Part shown: piece by piece, positions 39,978 through 51,352 of the stretch
Layout: the number at the start of each line of letters is the position of its first letter
Numbering within the stretch: position 1 is the first letter of the stretch
Source: Quercus robur
Lineage: Eukaryota > Streptophyta > Magnoliopsida > Fagales > Fagaceae
Direction of reading: 5' to 3'
DNA length: 64,000 nucleotides
Assembly (NCBI RefSeq): GCF_932294415.1
Contig: NC_065535.1
Coordinates: 81,923,862-81,987,861 of the forward strand
Program-made: the position numbers and the translations under genes
Notes under the pieces: generated by a model
The model's database searches: none
Told to the model about the DNA's origin: nothing
The model's input: only the letters and a program-made list of their open reading frames with translations

Positions 39978-40254
39978 GACGTCAGAGAGATTCAGTTTTC
40001 TTTTTATCGGCATCTCATAAACTCCAGAGGATTCCAGAGAACTCCATCGAACTCCAGAGATCTACGAATACTTGCGTCCGTTAAGCCTCCACAGCCGTTT
40101 TCGTGAAGCGTCTCCTCCAAGAGAGATTTCCAGGCATCCCATTGGGCGTTTTGTGAAGGTATCAGTAAATTTCGTTCATTTCGCTGTTTCGATTCCCTCC
40201 TCGGACTTTACTTTTCTCCTCGGTCTTTATTTTCATTCCTCCAGTTCAGCTCAG

Positions 40255-42683
40255 ATGGGTAGATTCAAAAAACTAGTAAGTACTTCGACCGCTATGGAGG
40301 CCTTTAGGGCAAAATACCACATTCCCCCGGGGGTGGGGCTGCAGTACTGTCCTCTTGAAGGAGTATTGACAGATAGAGGCGAGGGAGAAATTGTTATCCC
40401 CATGATTGCTTTCATAGAGGGAGGGATGACACTTCCCATGCGTAGGATTACAAGGGAATACCTGTTCAACCATAGGTTGACGCCGCATCAGTGTGCCCCA
40501 AACATGTTCAAGATACTAGGCTGTGTAGACGTCCTAGACGAGCGGATGAATCTAGGCCTTACCTGGCACAATGTGGTTTATCTGTACGAGCGTCACCACA
40601 TCGAGAAAGGAGGGTATTATCTTAAATCCTGATCCGAGGTCGTTAGGTTGATCTCTTGTCTCCCAGTATCCAATAAGACCGTGAAGAAGGATTTCCTTAT
40701 TGCTTCAAGGGAGTGGAGCAATGGTATTCATTGTCCAACTCGGGCAGGAGTCCTAGGTGCGGCGTGTTTAGGGCCAATCCTTTTCGGGAAAGGGTTTAGT
40801 ATTGGGGGGTTATTTTTCTCGCTTTCTGTACAATTGGAAAATTTCGTGAACTAATCCCATTCCTTTTGGATGTTTGTAGATAAAGTTCATGTCGCTCCTC
40901 GACTAAGCCTCGTGAATGTGCCGGCGTTGAACTACCTTCTAAGGTCGGAAATTTATGCTACTGAGGATGGACAGTTACGTGCAGCTCATCTGGTTCTGGG
41001 CTATCAACCTCTAAGCCGCTCTTTCCAAGCTATCGGTCACGCCATAAGAGCTAGCAATCCGAAGTTGGCTAGGATTGACGTGTCTAAGACCGGGTTCCTA
41101 GCTCGACGTGATCTTCCACCAGTCGTGCTACCTGGCATTCGAGATCCCTTGCTAGCAGAGCAACTACCTCTGCCAGACGACCCTGACGTTGCCGTTCCGG
41201 TTGAAGGGGAAACCGAATCATCTCGTCTTTCCCTTGAGGAAGAGATAGACGAGTTTTATTTTGAGGAGGAGGTTCAGCAAGCCCCCTTAATTGAGCTTTC
41301 GGATCCTGAAGGAGAGCAGGATCGACACTCCGCAGCTGGCACTCCCTTAATCATAGCCTGCTCGGACAACCCTTCGGACGAAAAGATAGACCCCATGGCC
41401 GGTAAGGGAAAAACTTTACGGGAGTTGATGGCCTCCCGAAGGAAAGGTCAATCATCAAAAAGTCAGTCATCAAAGGGACCAACTCAGTCACAGGCCCAGA
41501 CCCTTCCTCTTGTGGTCCCTCAGGATCCCTCGGACCATGGCCTCAAGGTTAATCCGGACCTGAAGAAGAAAAGGCCGGTTGACGCTCCTGAGGAGGGTGA
41601 GGTGGTTGCCCAGCCGACTAAGCAGCAAAAAACCACCCGAGCACCGAGAAGCAGAAGGGGTGACTCCGTGGAAAGCCGGGATGAGGAGAACCGTGCTGAG
41701 GTGCGCGCTACCCCGCGTACATGGAGCCCCAAGCTGGAGCTAGATGGGGTTGCTATCCCCTACAATGCGTCGATCCGAGACTATAACCGGGGCCGAGCAG
41801 GGTACGTAGCTGATGCCTTGAAGCAACCCCTACTCCTTCCTCGAGATATGGAGGCCTACAGGCGGTTCTTTCAGCCCGAGATTTTCCTATCCCTCAAAAG
41901 GGATCTCGCGATGGTAAGTGACCCTTTTACTATTTTATTAAATTAATTTATTTAACCCTGTTAAATTCTAAACCAATCTTGTTTTGTTCGCAGATTACTC
42001 AGCAGGTATTTGTGGCTGAGGAGTTTTGTCATGATAATCGCAGTCGGGCTGAGGCTGAGACCCAGTCTCAGACGGAGATGGAGAAAGCCTTGGGGTCCCT
42101 CAAGCACGATCACCTTGAACTCACGGAGAAGTTCAAGGAGTCGGAGAAATGGCGCAAGAGTGCAGAGGCCGATTTAAAAAGTGCCGAGACCCAAGTGGAG
42201 GATCAGCGCAAAGAGCTGTACGCGACCCAAATCAACTTTGCCACCGAGAAGCAGGCAGTGCTGGATCTCAAGACTGTCCTACAAAAAGTCGAGGATGAGC
42301 TACGGCGGGTCAAAGAGGAGGCTCAGCTGATCCGAGAGGTTGCAGAGGCTGAAAAGAATGCTTCTCGCCAGCTCGGGGTCCAAGAAACAGAGGCCAGGCT
42401 ATCCGAGGAGATCCCCGAGGTGTGCAGGGACTGCTGCAGCATCTCATGGGCTCGTGCCCTTGATGCTGCAGGAATTCCTGCGGATTCGGCGCTGAGACTG
42501 CCCGAGAACATCTTCTATCCTCAGGAGATCCGAGAGAATCCTGATGGCGCTCAAGCGGCTTTGGAGCAGGATCTGGCGGTGCCTGATGCCGTCCCTGTGC
42601 TTGTCCTCAGCCAGAGCAAAAAAAAGATCCTCCTCATCAGCCAGAGCAGAAGAAAGATCCTCCTGTTAAGGCTTAGCTTTTAG
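40255..42683 (+). pseudogene. Antisense gene (aORF) of the Tat element, one internal stop
   Basis: It lies between the 3' end of pol and the 3' LTR on the strand opposite to gag-pol. It starts MGRFKKLVSTSTAMEAFRAK at 40255 and runs in frame to a TGA at 40630-40632. The same frame then continues with SEVVRLISCLPVSNKT. A further segment opens after an acceptor-like TTTGTAG at 40879 (KVHVAPRLSLVNVPALNYLL). The clear intron is 41914-41993 (ATG|GTAAGT ... GCAG|ATTACT, phase 0). The last exon encodes a long Glu/Lys-rich coiled coil and ends at 42683. The middle is acidic and then basic (KKKRPVDAPEEGE). Proteins of this type appear in Fagaceae annotations as uncharacterised or putative plant transposon proteins. 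The function is unknown. The single TGA probably inactivates this copy. Confidence 0.7.
41914..41993 (+). other. Spliceosomal intron in the antisense gene
   Basis: It is 80 bp with donor ATG|GTAAGT and acceptor TTGTTCGCAG|ATTACT, T-rich in its body, phase 0. Reading through it hits a stop at once (TTTTATTAAATTAA), while removing it joins KRDLAM to ITQQVFVAEE. Confidence 0.8.
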
Positions 42684-42831
42684 GCTTTTAATTTTTGTAT
42701 TCCCCTTTTTTTTTTTGAATGAGAGTCGTCCTGTTTTTGAGTTCTTTTGTAAGGACCTCTCGTTGTATTGACCTCGGAATATTAATATAGAGTGTTTGCT
42801 TTGCTTTCTATGGATGTATGCTAGTACCACT

Positions 42832-42870
<39 letters not shown>

Positions 42871-42979
42871 GTTTGCAACGACATAAATAAATATAAGCGG
42901 TCGAGATAAAAAGGATGTTGTGCAACGAATTTGAATGAGGGTTGCAATGGTGCTAGACTGCGCGCACGCCTTAAAATGA

Positions 42980-43576
42980 TTTCCCTTAAGTAATAATTTC
43001 CCAAACTGTCATAAGTAATAATTTCCCCTAAGTCTGTGGTCTGAGGAGCCATGCAGGACTTAGGTTCTGTTTAAAACTTGGATAAATTGTCATAAGTAAT
43101 AATTTCCCCTAAGTCTGTGGTCCGAGGAGCCATGCAGGACTTAGGTTCTGTTTAAAACTATGAATAGTTGCCATAAGTAATAATTTCCCCTAAGTCTGTG
43201 GTCCGAGGAGCCATGCAGGACTTAGGTTCTGTTTAAAACTATGAATAGTTGCCATAAGTAATAATTTCCCCTAAGTCTATGGTCCGAGGAGCCATGAAGG
43301 ACTTAGGTTCTGTTTAAAACTTGGATAAATTGTCATAAGTAATAATTTCCTCTAAGTCTGTGGTCCGAGGAGCCATGCAGGATTTAGGTTCTGTTTAAAA
43401 CTTGGATAAATTGTCATAAGTAATAATTTTCCCTAAGTCTGTGGTCCAAGGAGCCATGCAGGACTTAGGTTCTGTTTAAAACTATGAATAGTTGCCATAA
43501 GTAATAATTTCCCCTAAGTCTGTGGTCCGAGGAGTCATGCAGGACTTAAGTTCTGTTTAAAACTATGAATAGTTGT
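42980..43576. repeat. 81-bp tandem array, seven copies, between pol and the antisense gene
   Basis: CATAAGTAATAATTT starts at 43010, 43091, 43172, 43253, 43334, 43415 and 43496, each 81 bp apart, with a partial copy near 42986. Two unit types alternate irregularly: one with ACTTGGATAAATTGT and one with ACTATGAATAGTTGC at the same place. The unit carries TAAGTCTGTGGTCCGAGGAG and CATGCAGGACTTAGG, whose CCTAAGT/ACTTAGG parts are inverted. Such 3'-region arrays are known in Tat elements as seeds of satellite DNA. Confidence 0.95.
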
Positions 43577-43634
43577 AAATAGACCGGTGGGCACAGGATA
43601 ATCACGAAACAAAACATGGGCAAAGCCATTTTCA

Positions 43635-44348
43635 TTAATAATAGTATCTTCTTAGGTTATTTACATTCCATGGTCGATGTACAGTTTTTTCATCCAAATC
43701 TTCTAGATAATAAGCGCCTATCCCGGCCACGGATGTGATGCGATACGGTCCTTCCCAATTAGGCCCCAGCTTGCCCCAAGAGGGGTTTTTTGCGCTGCCG
43801 AGAATTTTTCTCATTACGAGATCGCTCGGACTTAAAGGTCGCAGTTTAACATTGGCATCATATCCTTGTCTTAGCTTCTGATGATAATAGGCCATATGGA
43901 TCGTTGCTTTTTCCCTTATTTCCTCGGCTAGGTCTAGACTTCTTCCCAATAACTCGTCGTTACTGTTTGGGGTGAATGAGCTAGACCTCAGTGTGGGAAA
44001 GTTGTTCTCGATTGGGAGCACGACCTCAGCCCCATAAGTCATCGAAAAGGGGGTTTCACTGGTTGACTGTCGTGGCGTTGTCCGATAGGTCCATAAGACA
44101 TGTGGGAGCTCTTCTACCCATCTCCCCTTTGCCTCATCCAGTCTTTTCTTCAGTCCGCTCACTATGACCTTGTTCATGGCCTCGGCCTGCCCATTTCCCT
44201 GGGGGTAGGCGGGAGTGGAGTATCGGTTAATGATCCTAAACTCGCGGCAATACTCCCTAAAGTTCTTGCTGTCGAACTGGAGACCGTTGTTCGAGATGAG
44301 TGTGTGTGGAGTTCCGAAGCGGGTAATAATGTTCTTCTAGATGAATTT
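43635..44348 (-). pseudogene. Integrase C-terminal part and chromodomain-side region of the Tat element
   Basis: The frame 44177-43635 encodes LDEAKGRWVEELPHVLWTYR, a typical late integrase-core segment, then PFSMTYGAEVVLPIE and a GPYRI-type C-terminal fold ending VHRPWNVNNLRRYY. Between 44348 and 44178 the frame holds two in-frame TAG codons at ...GCCTAGAAATTCATCTAGAAG where Trp (TGG) is expected, then resumes. No intact product is possible. Confidence 0.85.
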
Positions 44349-45458
44349 CTAGGCATCCACGTCCCTAATGTTGGCCAAAAGTTCAGCCTCCACCCATTTG
44401 GTGAAGTAATCGGTTCCAACTATTATGTATCGCTTGTTTCCCGCAGCTTTGGGGAAGGGACCGACAATATCAAGACCCCATTGTGCAAACGGCCAGGGGC
44501 TAGAGAGGGGGTTGAGGACTCCTTCGGGTTGGTGGATATTCGGGGCGAATCTCTGGCACTGATCACACTTCTTGGCGTACTCTTGGGCCTCTCTTTGCAT
44601 GTTCGGCCACCAATATCCTTGGGTGAGTGCCTTGTGTGCTAGCGACCTTCCTCCGGTGTGACTTCCACAAATCCCCTCATATAACTCTTCAAGTAGAGAC
44701 TCAGACTCTTCTGGATGTATGCAGAGTAGGTATGGCCCAGAGTAGGAGCGCCGATATAGCTTGTAGTCCTCTGATAGCCAGAACCGAGAAGCATTCCTCC
44801 GTACCTTCTCGGCCTCCAACTTTCCCTCTGGTAGGATGTCGTCTTGGAGGAAGTTTTTTATGGGATCCATCCAGCTGGGGCTCTTTCTGATCTGATGGAC
44901 CTGGGCCGGGTTTCTTCTAATGGGACTTGCTTGGACTAGATCTTCGACAAGGATCATTCGCGGTAGATTATGCGCTGAGGACGTGGCGAGAGTGGCCAGC
45001 GAGTCTGCATTGGTGTTTACACTCCTAGAAATGTGCGTCAGATTGAAGGATTCAAAACTCGTCTGTAAGCGTTTAACTTGTCCTAGATACTCTTGCATCC
45101 TAGCATCTCTAGCTTCCAGCTCACCCATCACTTGGCCGACGACCAACCTGGAGTCCGAGAATGCTTCTATTACTCTTCCGTCCAATCTTTGAACCATCGT
45201 CATCCCTTGAAGTAAGGCTTCGTATTTGGCTTCATTGTTCGTAGCCGAGAACCCGAGCCTCAGTGATTTTTCAATGGCAGCACCGTCCGGTGATATCAAA
45301 ACTATACCAACTCCAGATCCCCTCTGGTTGGCCGCGCCATCCACGTAGACCTTCCAATGCAAGGTCCCCCCTGCTGAAATTGTACCAACCGATTTTCCAT
45401 CCATGTTTTTCTTCTCGGTTATTATTTCTATAGAGGGTTCAGCAAACTCCGCGACCAA
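44349..45458 (-). pseudogene. Second (archaeal-type) RNase H and integrase of the Tat element
   Basis: The frame carries WKVYVDGAANQRGSGVGIVL (first catalytic Asp), NNEAKYEALLQG (catalytic Glu) and DSRLVVGQV (second Asp): a complete second RNase H. After a linker comes the integrase zinc finger (GSHTGGRSLAHKAL...CDQC) and the start of the catalytic core (WGLDIVGPF, then GTDYFTKWVEAE). The second RNase H is the diagnostic Tat feature. The frame ends at a stop inside the integrase core and continues at 44177 after mutated Trp codons. Confidence 0.9.
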
Positions 45459-45470
45459 GTCTGCGAGGAC

Positions 45471-46680
45471 CTAACCTTTGACGGAGGATCTGGGCATATA
45501 TTTAATATCAAAGGTCCCCAAAAGTGCACTCCACATGGCGATCCTTCCTGTGTAGTCGGCACTTCGAAGCACCACTCGAAAGGGGAGCTGAGTTAGAACA
45601 ATGATCGTATGCACCTGAAAGTAGTGAGGGAGCTTCTGCGTGGCGTGCACTATCGCCAGAATTGCTTTTTCCAAGGGTAGGTATCACACCTCAGCCTCAT
45701 GTAATGACTTGCTCACATAGTAAACCGGTCGCTGCACCCCATTATCATCCCGTATCAGTATCAGGCTGACAGCATGGGGGGCTACAGCGGCGTATGCAAA
45801 CAGTACCTCGTCTGCCTCAGGGCTGGACATGATGGGTGGTCGTGATAGGTATTCCTTAAGCTGCTGGAAGGCCCGAACACAATCCTCCGACCATTCAAAC
45901 CCTTTCCACTTATTTATCAAGAGGTAGAAAGGTCGACATCGATCCGCTGATCGTGATATGAACCTGTTTAACGCTGCGATCATGCCTGTGAGCTTCTGCA
46001 CTTCTTTTGGATTCCGAGGAGCATACAGGCTGTTAATTGCTTTGATCTGATCGGGACTTACTTCTATTCCCCTGTGGGTTACCATATACCCCAAGAATTT
46101 CCCAGACCCGACCCCGAATGAACATTTAGAAGTATTGAGCCGTAGCTTGTGCTCCCTTAGGACAGCAAAGATTGTTTCGAGGTCTTTCACGTGCTCGGAC
46201 ACCACTTTACTCTTTATGACCATATCATCTATGTAGACCTCAATGATTTTGCCCAGCTGTGGCTCGAACATCCTGGTCATCATCCTTTGGTAGGTTGACC
46301 CCACGTTTTTCAGTCCAAACGGCATCACCTTATAGTGATAGTTTCCGACGAGCGTCATGAAAGCTGTCTTCTCCTGGTCTTCTAACGCGAGGGGTATCTG
46401 GTGATAGCCCTGGAAGGCGTCCAGGAAACTCATTCGAGGTTGACCCACGGTTGTGTCCAACAATCGGTCGATTCTGGGTAAGGGAAATGGGTCCTTTGGG
46501 CACGCCTTGTTCAGGTCCGTGAAGTCCACGCAGACTCTCCACTTCCCTGTCTTCTTCCTTACCACCACCGTGTTTGCCAACCATTCGGGGTAAAAGACCT
46601 CTTTGATAGCCCCCGCTTTTTTCAGTTTTGCCACCTCGTCTCTTACGGCACTAGCATGTTCCTTTGAGGGACATCAGGAT
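45471..46680 (-). pseudogene. Reverse transcriptase and first RNase H of the Tat element
   Basis: The frame 46634-45684 encodes the RT: WRVCVDFTDLNKACPKDPFP, FQGYHQIPL, the catalytic YIDDM box in EVYIDDMVIKSK, then FLGYMVTHRGIEV. The frame 45674-45471 continues with EKAILAIVHATQKLPHYFQ of the first RNase H. A TGA where CGA (Arg) is expected (between 45684 and 45674) and a TAG where CAG (Gln) is expected (just before 45458) split it. Upstream of 46634 the frame is lost near 46670, probably by an indel. Confidence 0.9.
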
Positions 46681-47396
46681 GGCTGCTTCTTCGGAGTGGA
46701 AGAGGGGTTAACATTCAGGTGGTGACAAATAAGGCTAGGATCAACTCCCGGGGCGTCGTAGGCGTTCCATGCAAACACATCGACATTTGCTCTGAGAAAT
46801 CTGACCAGTTCCTCTTTTTCTTGAGAAGGCAACTTGGAGCCGACCTGAAAAAACTTCTCCGGGTCGCTGTTGACAGCGAATTTATCTAAACTTTCACACC
46901 TTATCTCCTCGGCTAGTCCATCGCCTTGCCCTGCTGAGGCGGCTGGTTGCTATAAGCTCTCAGGGGCCAAGGACTCAGCACGGGGCCGATGTAAGATGGC
47001 GGCCACCATACACTGCTTGGCCATGGCCTGATCTCCTCGGATCTCTTCTACTTATCCTCTGGATGGGTATTTTACTTTTTGGTGGAGTGTGGAGGATACG
47101 GCTTCTAGGGCGTGGATCCATGGCCTGGCAACTATCGCGGTGTAGGGTGAGTAAGCGTCGACCACGATAAAATTTACCTCCACCACCTCCAACCCAGTCT
47201 GTATGCGTAGTCGGATCTGCCCCTTTGGCGTAACAATCTTCCCTTCGAAGCTGAGAAGGGGGGAGTCATAAGCTGCCAAATCTTCCGGCTTCAAGTTCAG
47301 ACCCTTGTATAGATCAGGGTACATTATCTCTACCGCACTTCCTGAGTCTACCAACACCCTTTTCACATCGAAGCCTCTAATTCTTAACGTAACCAT
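46681..47396 (-). pseudogene. Aspartic protease region of the Tat element
   Basis: The frame 47396-47052 holds the catalytic box RVLVDSGSAVEIMY, with DSG at the active site, and the later strand NFIVVDAYSPYTAIVARPW. It ends in a TAA where CAA (Gln) is expected. The frame can be followed on through VEEIRGDQAMAKQ to about 46925, where another TAG stands for a Gln codon. The 46.7-46.9 kb part is the protease-RT linker. Confidence 0.85.
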
Positions 47397-47423
47397 TAAG
47401 GCATCGTTGTGAGGTTGAATAGT

Positions 47424-48991
47424 TCATCTCTTATCCTTGTCCGAGAATCCCAGTATCAAAGAGCTTCCCTTTTTTGACCTTTTGGGTTCCCTTTGCCTAT
47501 CCTCGGAGGGGAGCCGATCAACAGCCAGTACCCTGGGAAGGGGTGGCCTAGTTCTTCCTGGTGCGGCGAGGATGACATGTATCGTTCCGGTGGGGGGTCT
47601 TAAGGACACATCCTTTCGAAACTCTTGTATTGCTTGAGCGGGATGACCGTTTGAGGGGTGCAGAAAGTGACGTAACTTCCCTTCTCGGACCAACTGATCT
47701 AGGTGATTCCATAGATTCCTGCAATCCTCAGTGATATGCCCATGGTCCTGATGATAGTGGCAGTACAAGTTCTGGTTACGTTTGGAAGGGTCTCCAGCCA
47801 TCTTTCCCGGCCATCTGAAATAGGGCTCGTGCCTTACTTTCTCCAGCACCTGTTGTACTGGCTTCTTGAATACGGCATTCACTGTCTGCGGGTTGCTCTG
47901 TCCAGCCTGTCGCGAAAAATCTCTCCTCGGCTGGCCGTGGTCGTAACGTTCCGACCTAAAATCATTTGCTTTGGGAGGAGTGATCTTCTCCTTTCCCCTT
48001 CCTTGCAGCTGATCTTCTTCTACCCTTTTGTACTTGTCGATCCTATCCATCAACTGATGAACGTTGGCAACCGGTTTACCAGTGAAGGATTTCCTTAAGC
48101 CATGCTCGGTGGGGAGACCGCTTTTGAATGTGCTGATAGCAACATCATCATGGTTGTCATCTAACTCGTTATGCACCTCCCAATATCTATCCGAATATGC
48201 TTTCAGGGTCTCTCCTTCGTGCATGGATAAGGACAATAGCGAACTGAGGGGTCGAGGGACTCTGGTGTTTGTAATAAAGCGGGAGCAAAAGGCCTAAGTG
48301 AGCTGCTTGTATGAGCCTATGGAATTGGTCTTCAAGCTGTTGAACCACCTCATCGCCATTGATCCCAAGCTGGATGGGAAGATTTTGCACATTAGGGCTT
48401 CATTCTGCGAGTAGATCGCCATTTTTTGGTTAAACTGACTCACGTGCTCTACCGGGTCTGCTCAGCCGTTATAGATGGCGAACGTCGGTTGGTTGAAGTG
48501 TCGAGGCAACTTAGCCCCTTCGATTCTATACGTGAAGGGTGAGACCTTGAAACCTGGTCTAGCGCCCTCTTCATAGCATCGTTTCCCGAACCCTTGCTGG
48601 ATGGGCTCTCATATTTCCGTACAGAGCATGGTTCCCTTTCGTAAGAAAAGGTTTCACTTGGGGGGGTCCTCTACCTCCGTCGGTAACTCGCATCCTCCGC
48701 ATTAGAGGACTCGTCTGAGCCAGAGGGAGATCGTTTTCGCTGCACACGACGCAACTTCCTTTTCAGGTCATCTATCTCTCGCTGCATGGCCTGATGACTA
48801 TTTCGCCTCTGGGACACGTGACTACCTGTCTGAGTGTGACTCTGGCTCGTCCAGATAGTATGCACACTTCCCTCACGATTCCTTCTGCCGCCTAGGTTGG
48901 CAGGGTTATTTTGCCTTTGGGACTCAACCGGTTGTGTCTGTTGGGAGTTAGCCTGGTGAGGATTCTCCTGGTGTGGACCTAGTTCTGCCAT
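47424..48991 (-). pseudogene. Gag region of the Tat element
   Basis: The frame 48236-47424 includes LSMHEGETLKAYSDRYWEV (capsid), KSGLPTEHGLRKSFTGK, and a CCHC-like knuckle CHYHQDHGHITEDC. It ends in a TGA where CGA (Arg) is expected, and the same frame continues as TIQPHNDALMVTLRI into the protease, so gag and protease were one frame. The N-terminal part (48991-48671) is Gln/Arg/Ser-rich and is separated from the capsid by a stop and by broken sequence at 48237-48670. Confidence 0.85.
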
Positions 48992-49024
48992 GCTCGACCG
49001 TCGTGCTAGCTAATACCCTAGTTC

Positions 49025-49042
49025 TCCCCACAGACGGCGCCA
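49025..49042 (-). other. Primer binding site of the Tat element
   Basis: Directly inside the 5' LTR, with a 2-base gap, the minus strand reads TGGCGCCGTCTGTGGGGA. The TGGCGCC start is complementary to a tRNA 3' end ending in GGCGCCA, the layout of Tat/Athila-type elements. The exact tRNA is not assigned here. Confidence 0.8.
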
Positions 49043-49044
49043 AT

Positions 49045-49723
49045 TGTAGTTGCACGATTTTCCTGGTCCAAATCCTACTGATCAGGCCTTGGCCCAAGGC
49101 GCAACACACAATAAATCTTTGTAGAGGATGGGTCAAAGAACTTAGCCTCAGTGAACTTAGCCGGTTTGACGCATTGACAATGTTATTGCAGAAACAAAAA
49201 ACACAAGAATGGATGTCTAACAGAAGATTCTATTTCCTGGGCACAGATCATACATTTTTCGTCCCTCTTTTTGAGGGACTCCACTAAATTATATAGGTCT
49301 CTCATTCTTATCTGAACCTTACACTTGTTGATCATCTAAGCCCCCACTTGAGCACCTGTCCTATCAGACACCCTTATCACTCCCTTGTGAGTTGCAGTGG
49401 TCAAGGTAGCACTGTTCAGGGGTCTTTTCCTCATTAATGCGGCTAAGAGGGTGGTTGTGACACATTTAATGTGGTGGTGGCAGCTTTCCATGAGATATTT
49501 TGGGTTTTATTCTTTTTTATATGCTTGGAGGATGAACTGCAATGGTTGGGGCGAGCTCTTGATCCGGACTTCGTAATGTCTGAGGAGGAGTTACTCCTCG
49601 GACAGGTTTCTTTTACCGCAATTAGATTTAAATGATGTTTGGGCTATGACTTCTCCTCAGACAGGATTCTTCTCGGACGGGCCCGTAGTTTAATTAGCCC
49701 ATTATTTTGGGCTGGGCCCCACA
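49045..49723 (-). repeat. 5' LTR of the Tat element
   Basis: 679 bp, collinear with the copy at 39036-39714. It contains the minus-strand TATATAA at 49295-49289, which should drive gag-pol transcription. Most LTR-LTR differences are C/T or G/A transitions. Confidence 0.93.
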
Positions 49724-50099
49724 GTAAGTATTATAAAAACTCCAAACGGCAGGTTCTTATTGACTGTTAATGGTGATTGTTATGAAATTGTTGCACTTCT
49801 CATAAGAATTTAGGGGAGTTTCAAGTTCGACAGTTTTAAACCAATCCCAATAAGGTTGGGAAACCACCCACCATCACACAGTGGAGGAGGTTGGAATGTT
49901 TGCAATGGTTTCAATCAGTTCAGTTGAATAGTTGACAATATGTACCCGTTTGGTTCAACTTTTAGAGCCTAAAAGTTGCGTTTTGCAAAACGCTGGCCCA
50001 AAAATTGCGTTTGGTAATAACAAAACGCAACTTTGGGTCAAAAGTTGCGTTTTAAAAAACGCCCAAAACGCGCATCAGCCCTTATGCGAAGCATCAGGT

Positions 50100-51330
50100 C
50101 CATTTTCCAAAAGTCCTTGGGCGTTTTGGGGTATCCGTTGGGGTGAGCAGGCAATTACGAAATTACCCTTCAAATGCTCATGTCTTCAGAGATCGCACAG
50201 GCACTTCATTTCACTTTGGGTCTCTCTGCTCTGCGCAAGCTCCTTCGTTCCTCTCATCTCTGTGCTGCTACAAGTAACAACTTTCCGCTCGTAAGTCTCT
50301 CTTTTCTTTTGTCATCCGTTGGTCGTCTTCTTCCTCTTCTTCTTCTTCTTTCTTCGTCTTCTTCAACGGGCCTTCCTCTGTAATTTTTTTTTTTTTTTTA
50401 TTTGTCTAATCTGATCTGAGAAATACATTTTGCAAGTAGAGTTTTGATCAAAAAAACCCCAAGCAACACGGATCTGCTACCCAAAGCCACCAGGTACCAA
50501 CATTGATCTGGAATTTTTTTTTTTTTTTTTACCAAGCTGAAAAAAAGAATTTTCAGATCTTGCATGCTTTGTTCTTGCTAAAGATATATTTGTTCTCTTG
50601 CCGGGTACTGAAAAAGCTTTATGGGTACATGCTTCGTAATTTATTTATTTTTTATTTGTGTTTTTGTGGATGCTCTGTCTCATGCGATATCTGATTTGGG
50701 TATTTTATTAGTATGATTTGGGTATTTTAGAAATATAAAGAATGAGAAGGAAAGAAGAATTTTCAGAAGAAATATAAATATTTTTGATACTGGTTGATAT
50801 GGTTCGTTGTGTATGTGACATTGTGGAATATTGGCTTTGTTGGTTGCTACATGGTGAAGTGCTGATGGGGTGTTGATTGGAAATGGATGGTAGAGATGTT
50901 GTTGTTGCTGGATGCATAATATTTTTATTTATTAGTTATTAGCATGAACTGAAATTAGTTTTGTGTAAATTTTAGTTTTTGTTTTTATCCTTTTTGGGTC
51001 TAACTTGTGATTGGTTTTAAGGAATCTTTCTAATTTTGGTCCTTGAATTTAACATAAACTAGTAAGGTTTTTTACTAAATTTGATATTTCGTATTCATTA
51101 ATGGCCGTATAGGAAAGGTAATGGAGCCAAGGAGGTTGTACAGAGTAATCACGAAGTAAAAGTCTATAATGGTGTGGACAAATATTACAAATTGTAATAA
51201 AATGATAAGAATTAACCTCTTGGACAATAGCCTTGCACTAGTATTATTTCATAGTGCCTTGCAAACTAAAATGAAATAATTATAGTCAGTAACTTAAGAC
51301 AACTCCCTTTTTTTGTTAGTAATTATAGAT
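50100..51330 (+). other. Harbinger 5' subterminal and leader region
   Basis: After the GTTGCG-rich end there is a more GC-rich, CT-rich stretch (50165-50385) with an exon-like segment ending in a good donor (CCGCTC|GTAAGT at about 50290). It is followed by AT-rich, intron-like DNA up to an acceptor-like TTATAG just before 51333. This looks like a leader exon and a long 5' intron of ORF1. The short frame 50174-50383 has no recognised domain. Confidence 0.4.
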
Positions 51331-51352
51331 GGATGATGATGAAGAAGAGGAC

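Larger units (their letters stand above)
39036..49723 (-). mobile_element. Full-length Tat-lineage Ty3/gypsy LTR retrotransposon
   Basis: The element is 10,688 bp, with two 679-bp LTRs, both 5'-TG...CA-3', and flanks GTAGG (39031-39035) and GTAAG (49724-49728), a target duplication with one change. It is read on the minus strand: 5' LTR, PBS, gag, protease, reverse transcriptase, RNase H, a second archaeal-type RNase H, integrase, tandem array, antisense gene, 3' LTR. The double RNase H and an antisense ORF before the 3' LTR place it in the Tat group (Retand/Grande-like) as I know that family. I counted roughly 20 differences between the LTRs by eye, so the insertion is neither brand new nor ancient. 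Gag-pol is broken by several stops, so the copy is non-autonomous. Confidence 0.93.

Noticed and set aside
43010-43576. CRISPR-like regular repeat spacing
   Set aside because: The 81-bp units are contiguous, with no unique spacers, and lie in a plant retrotransposon; they are a tandem array.
44100-45192. Long plus-strand open frames across the integrase and RNase H region
   Set aside because: The minus strand there carries unmistakable RNase H and integrase motifs; the plus-strand frames show no domain and are shadows.
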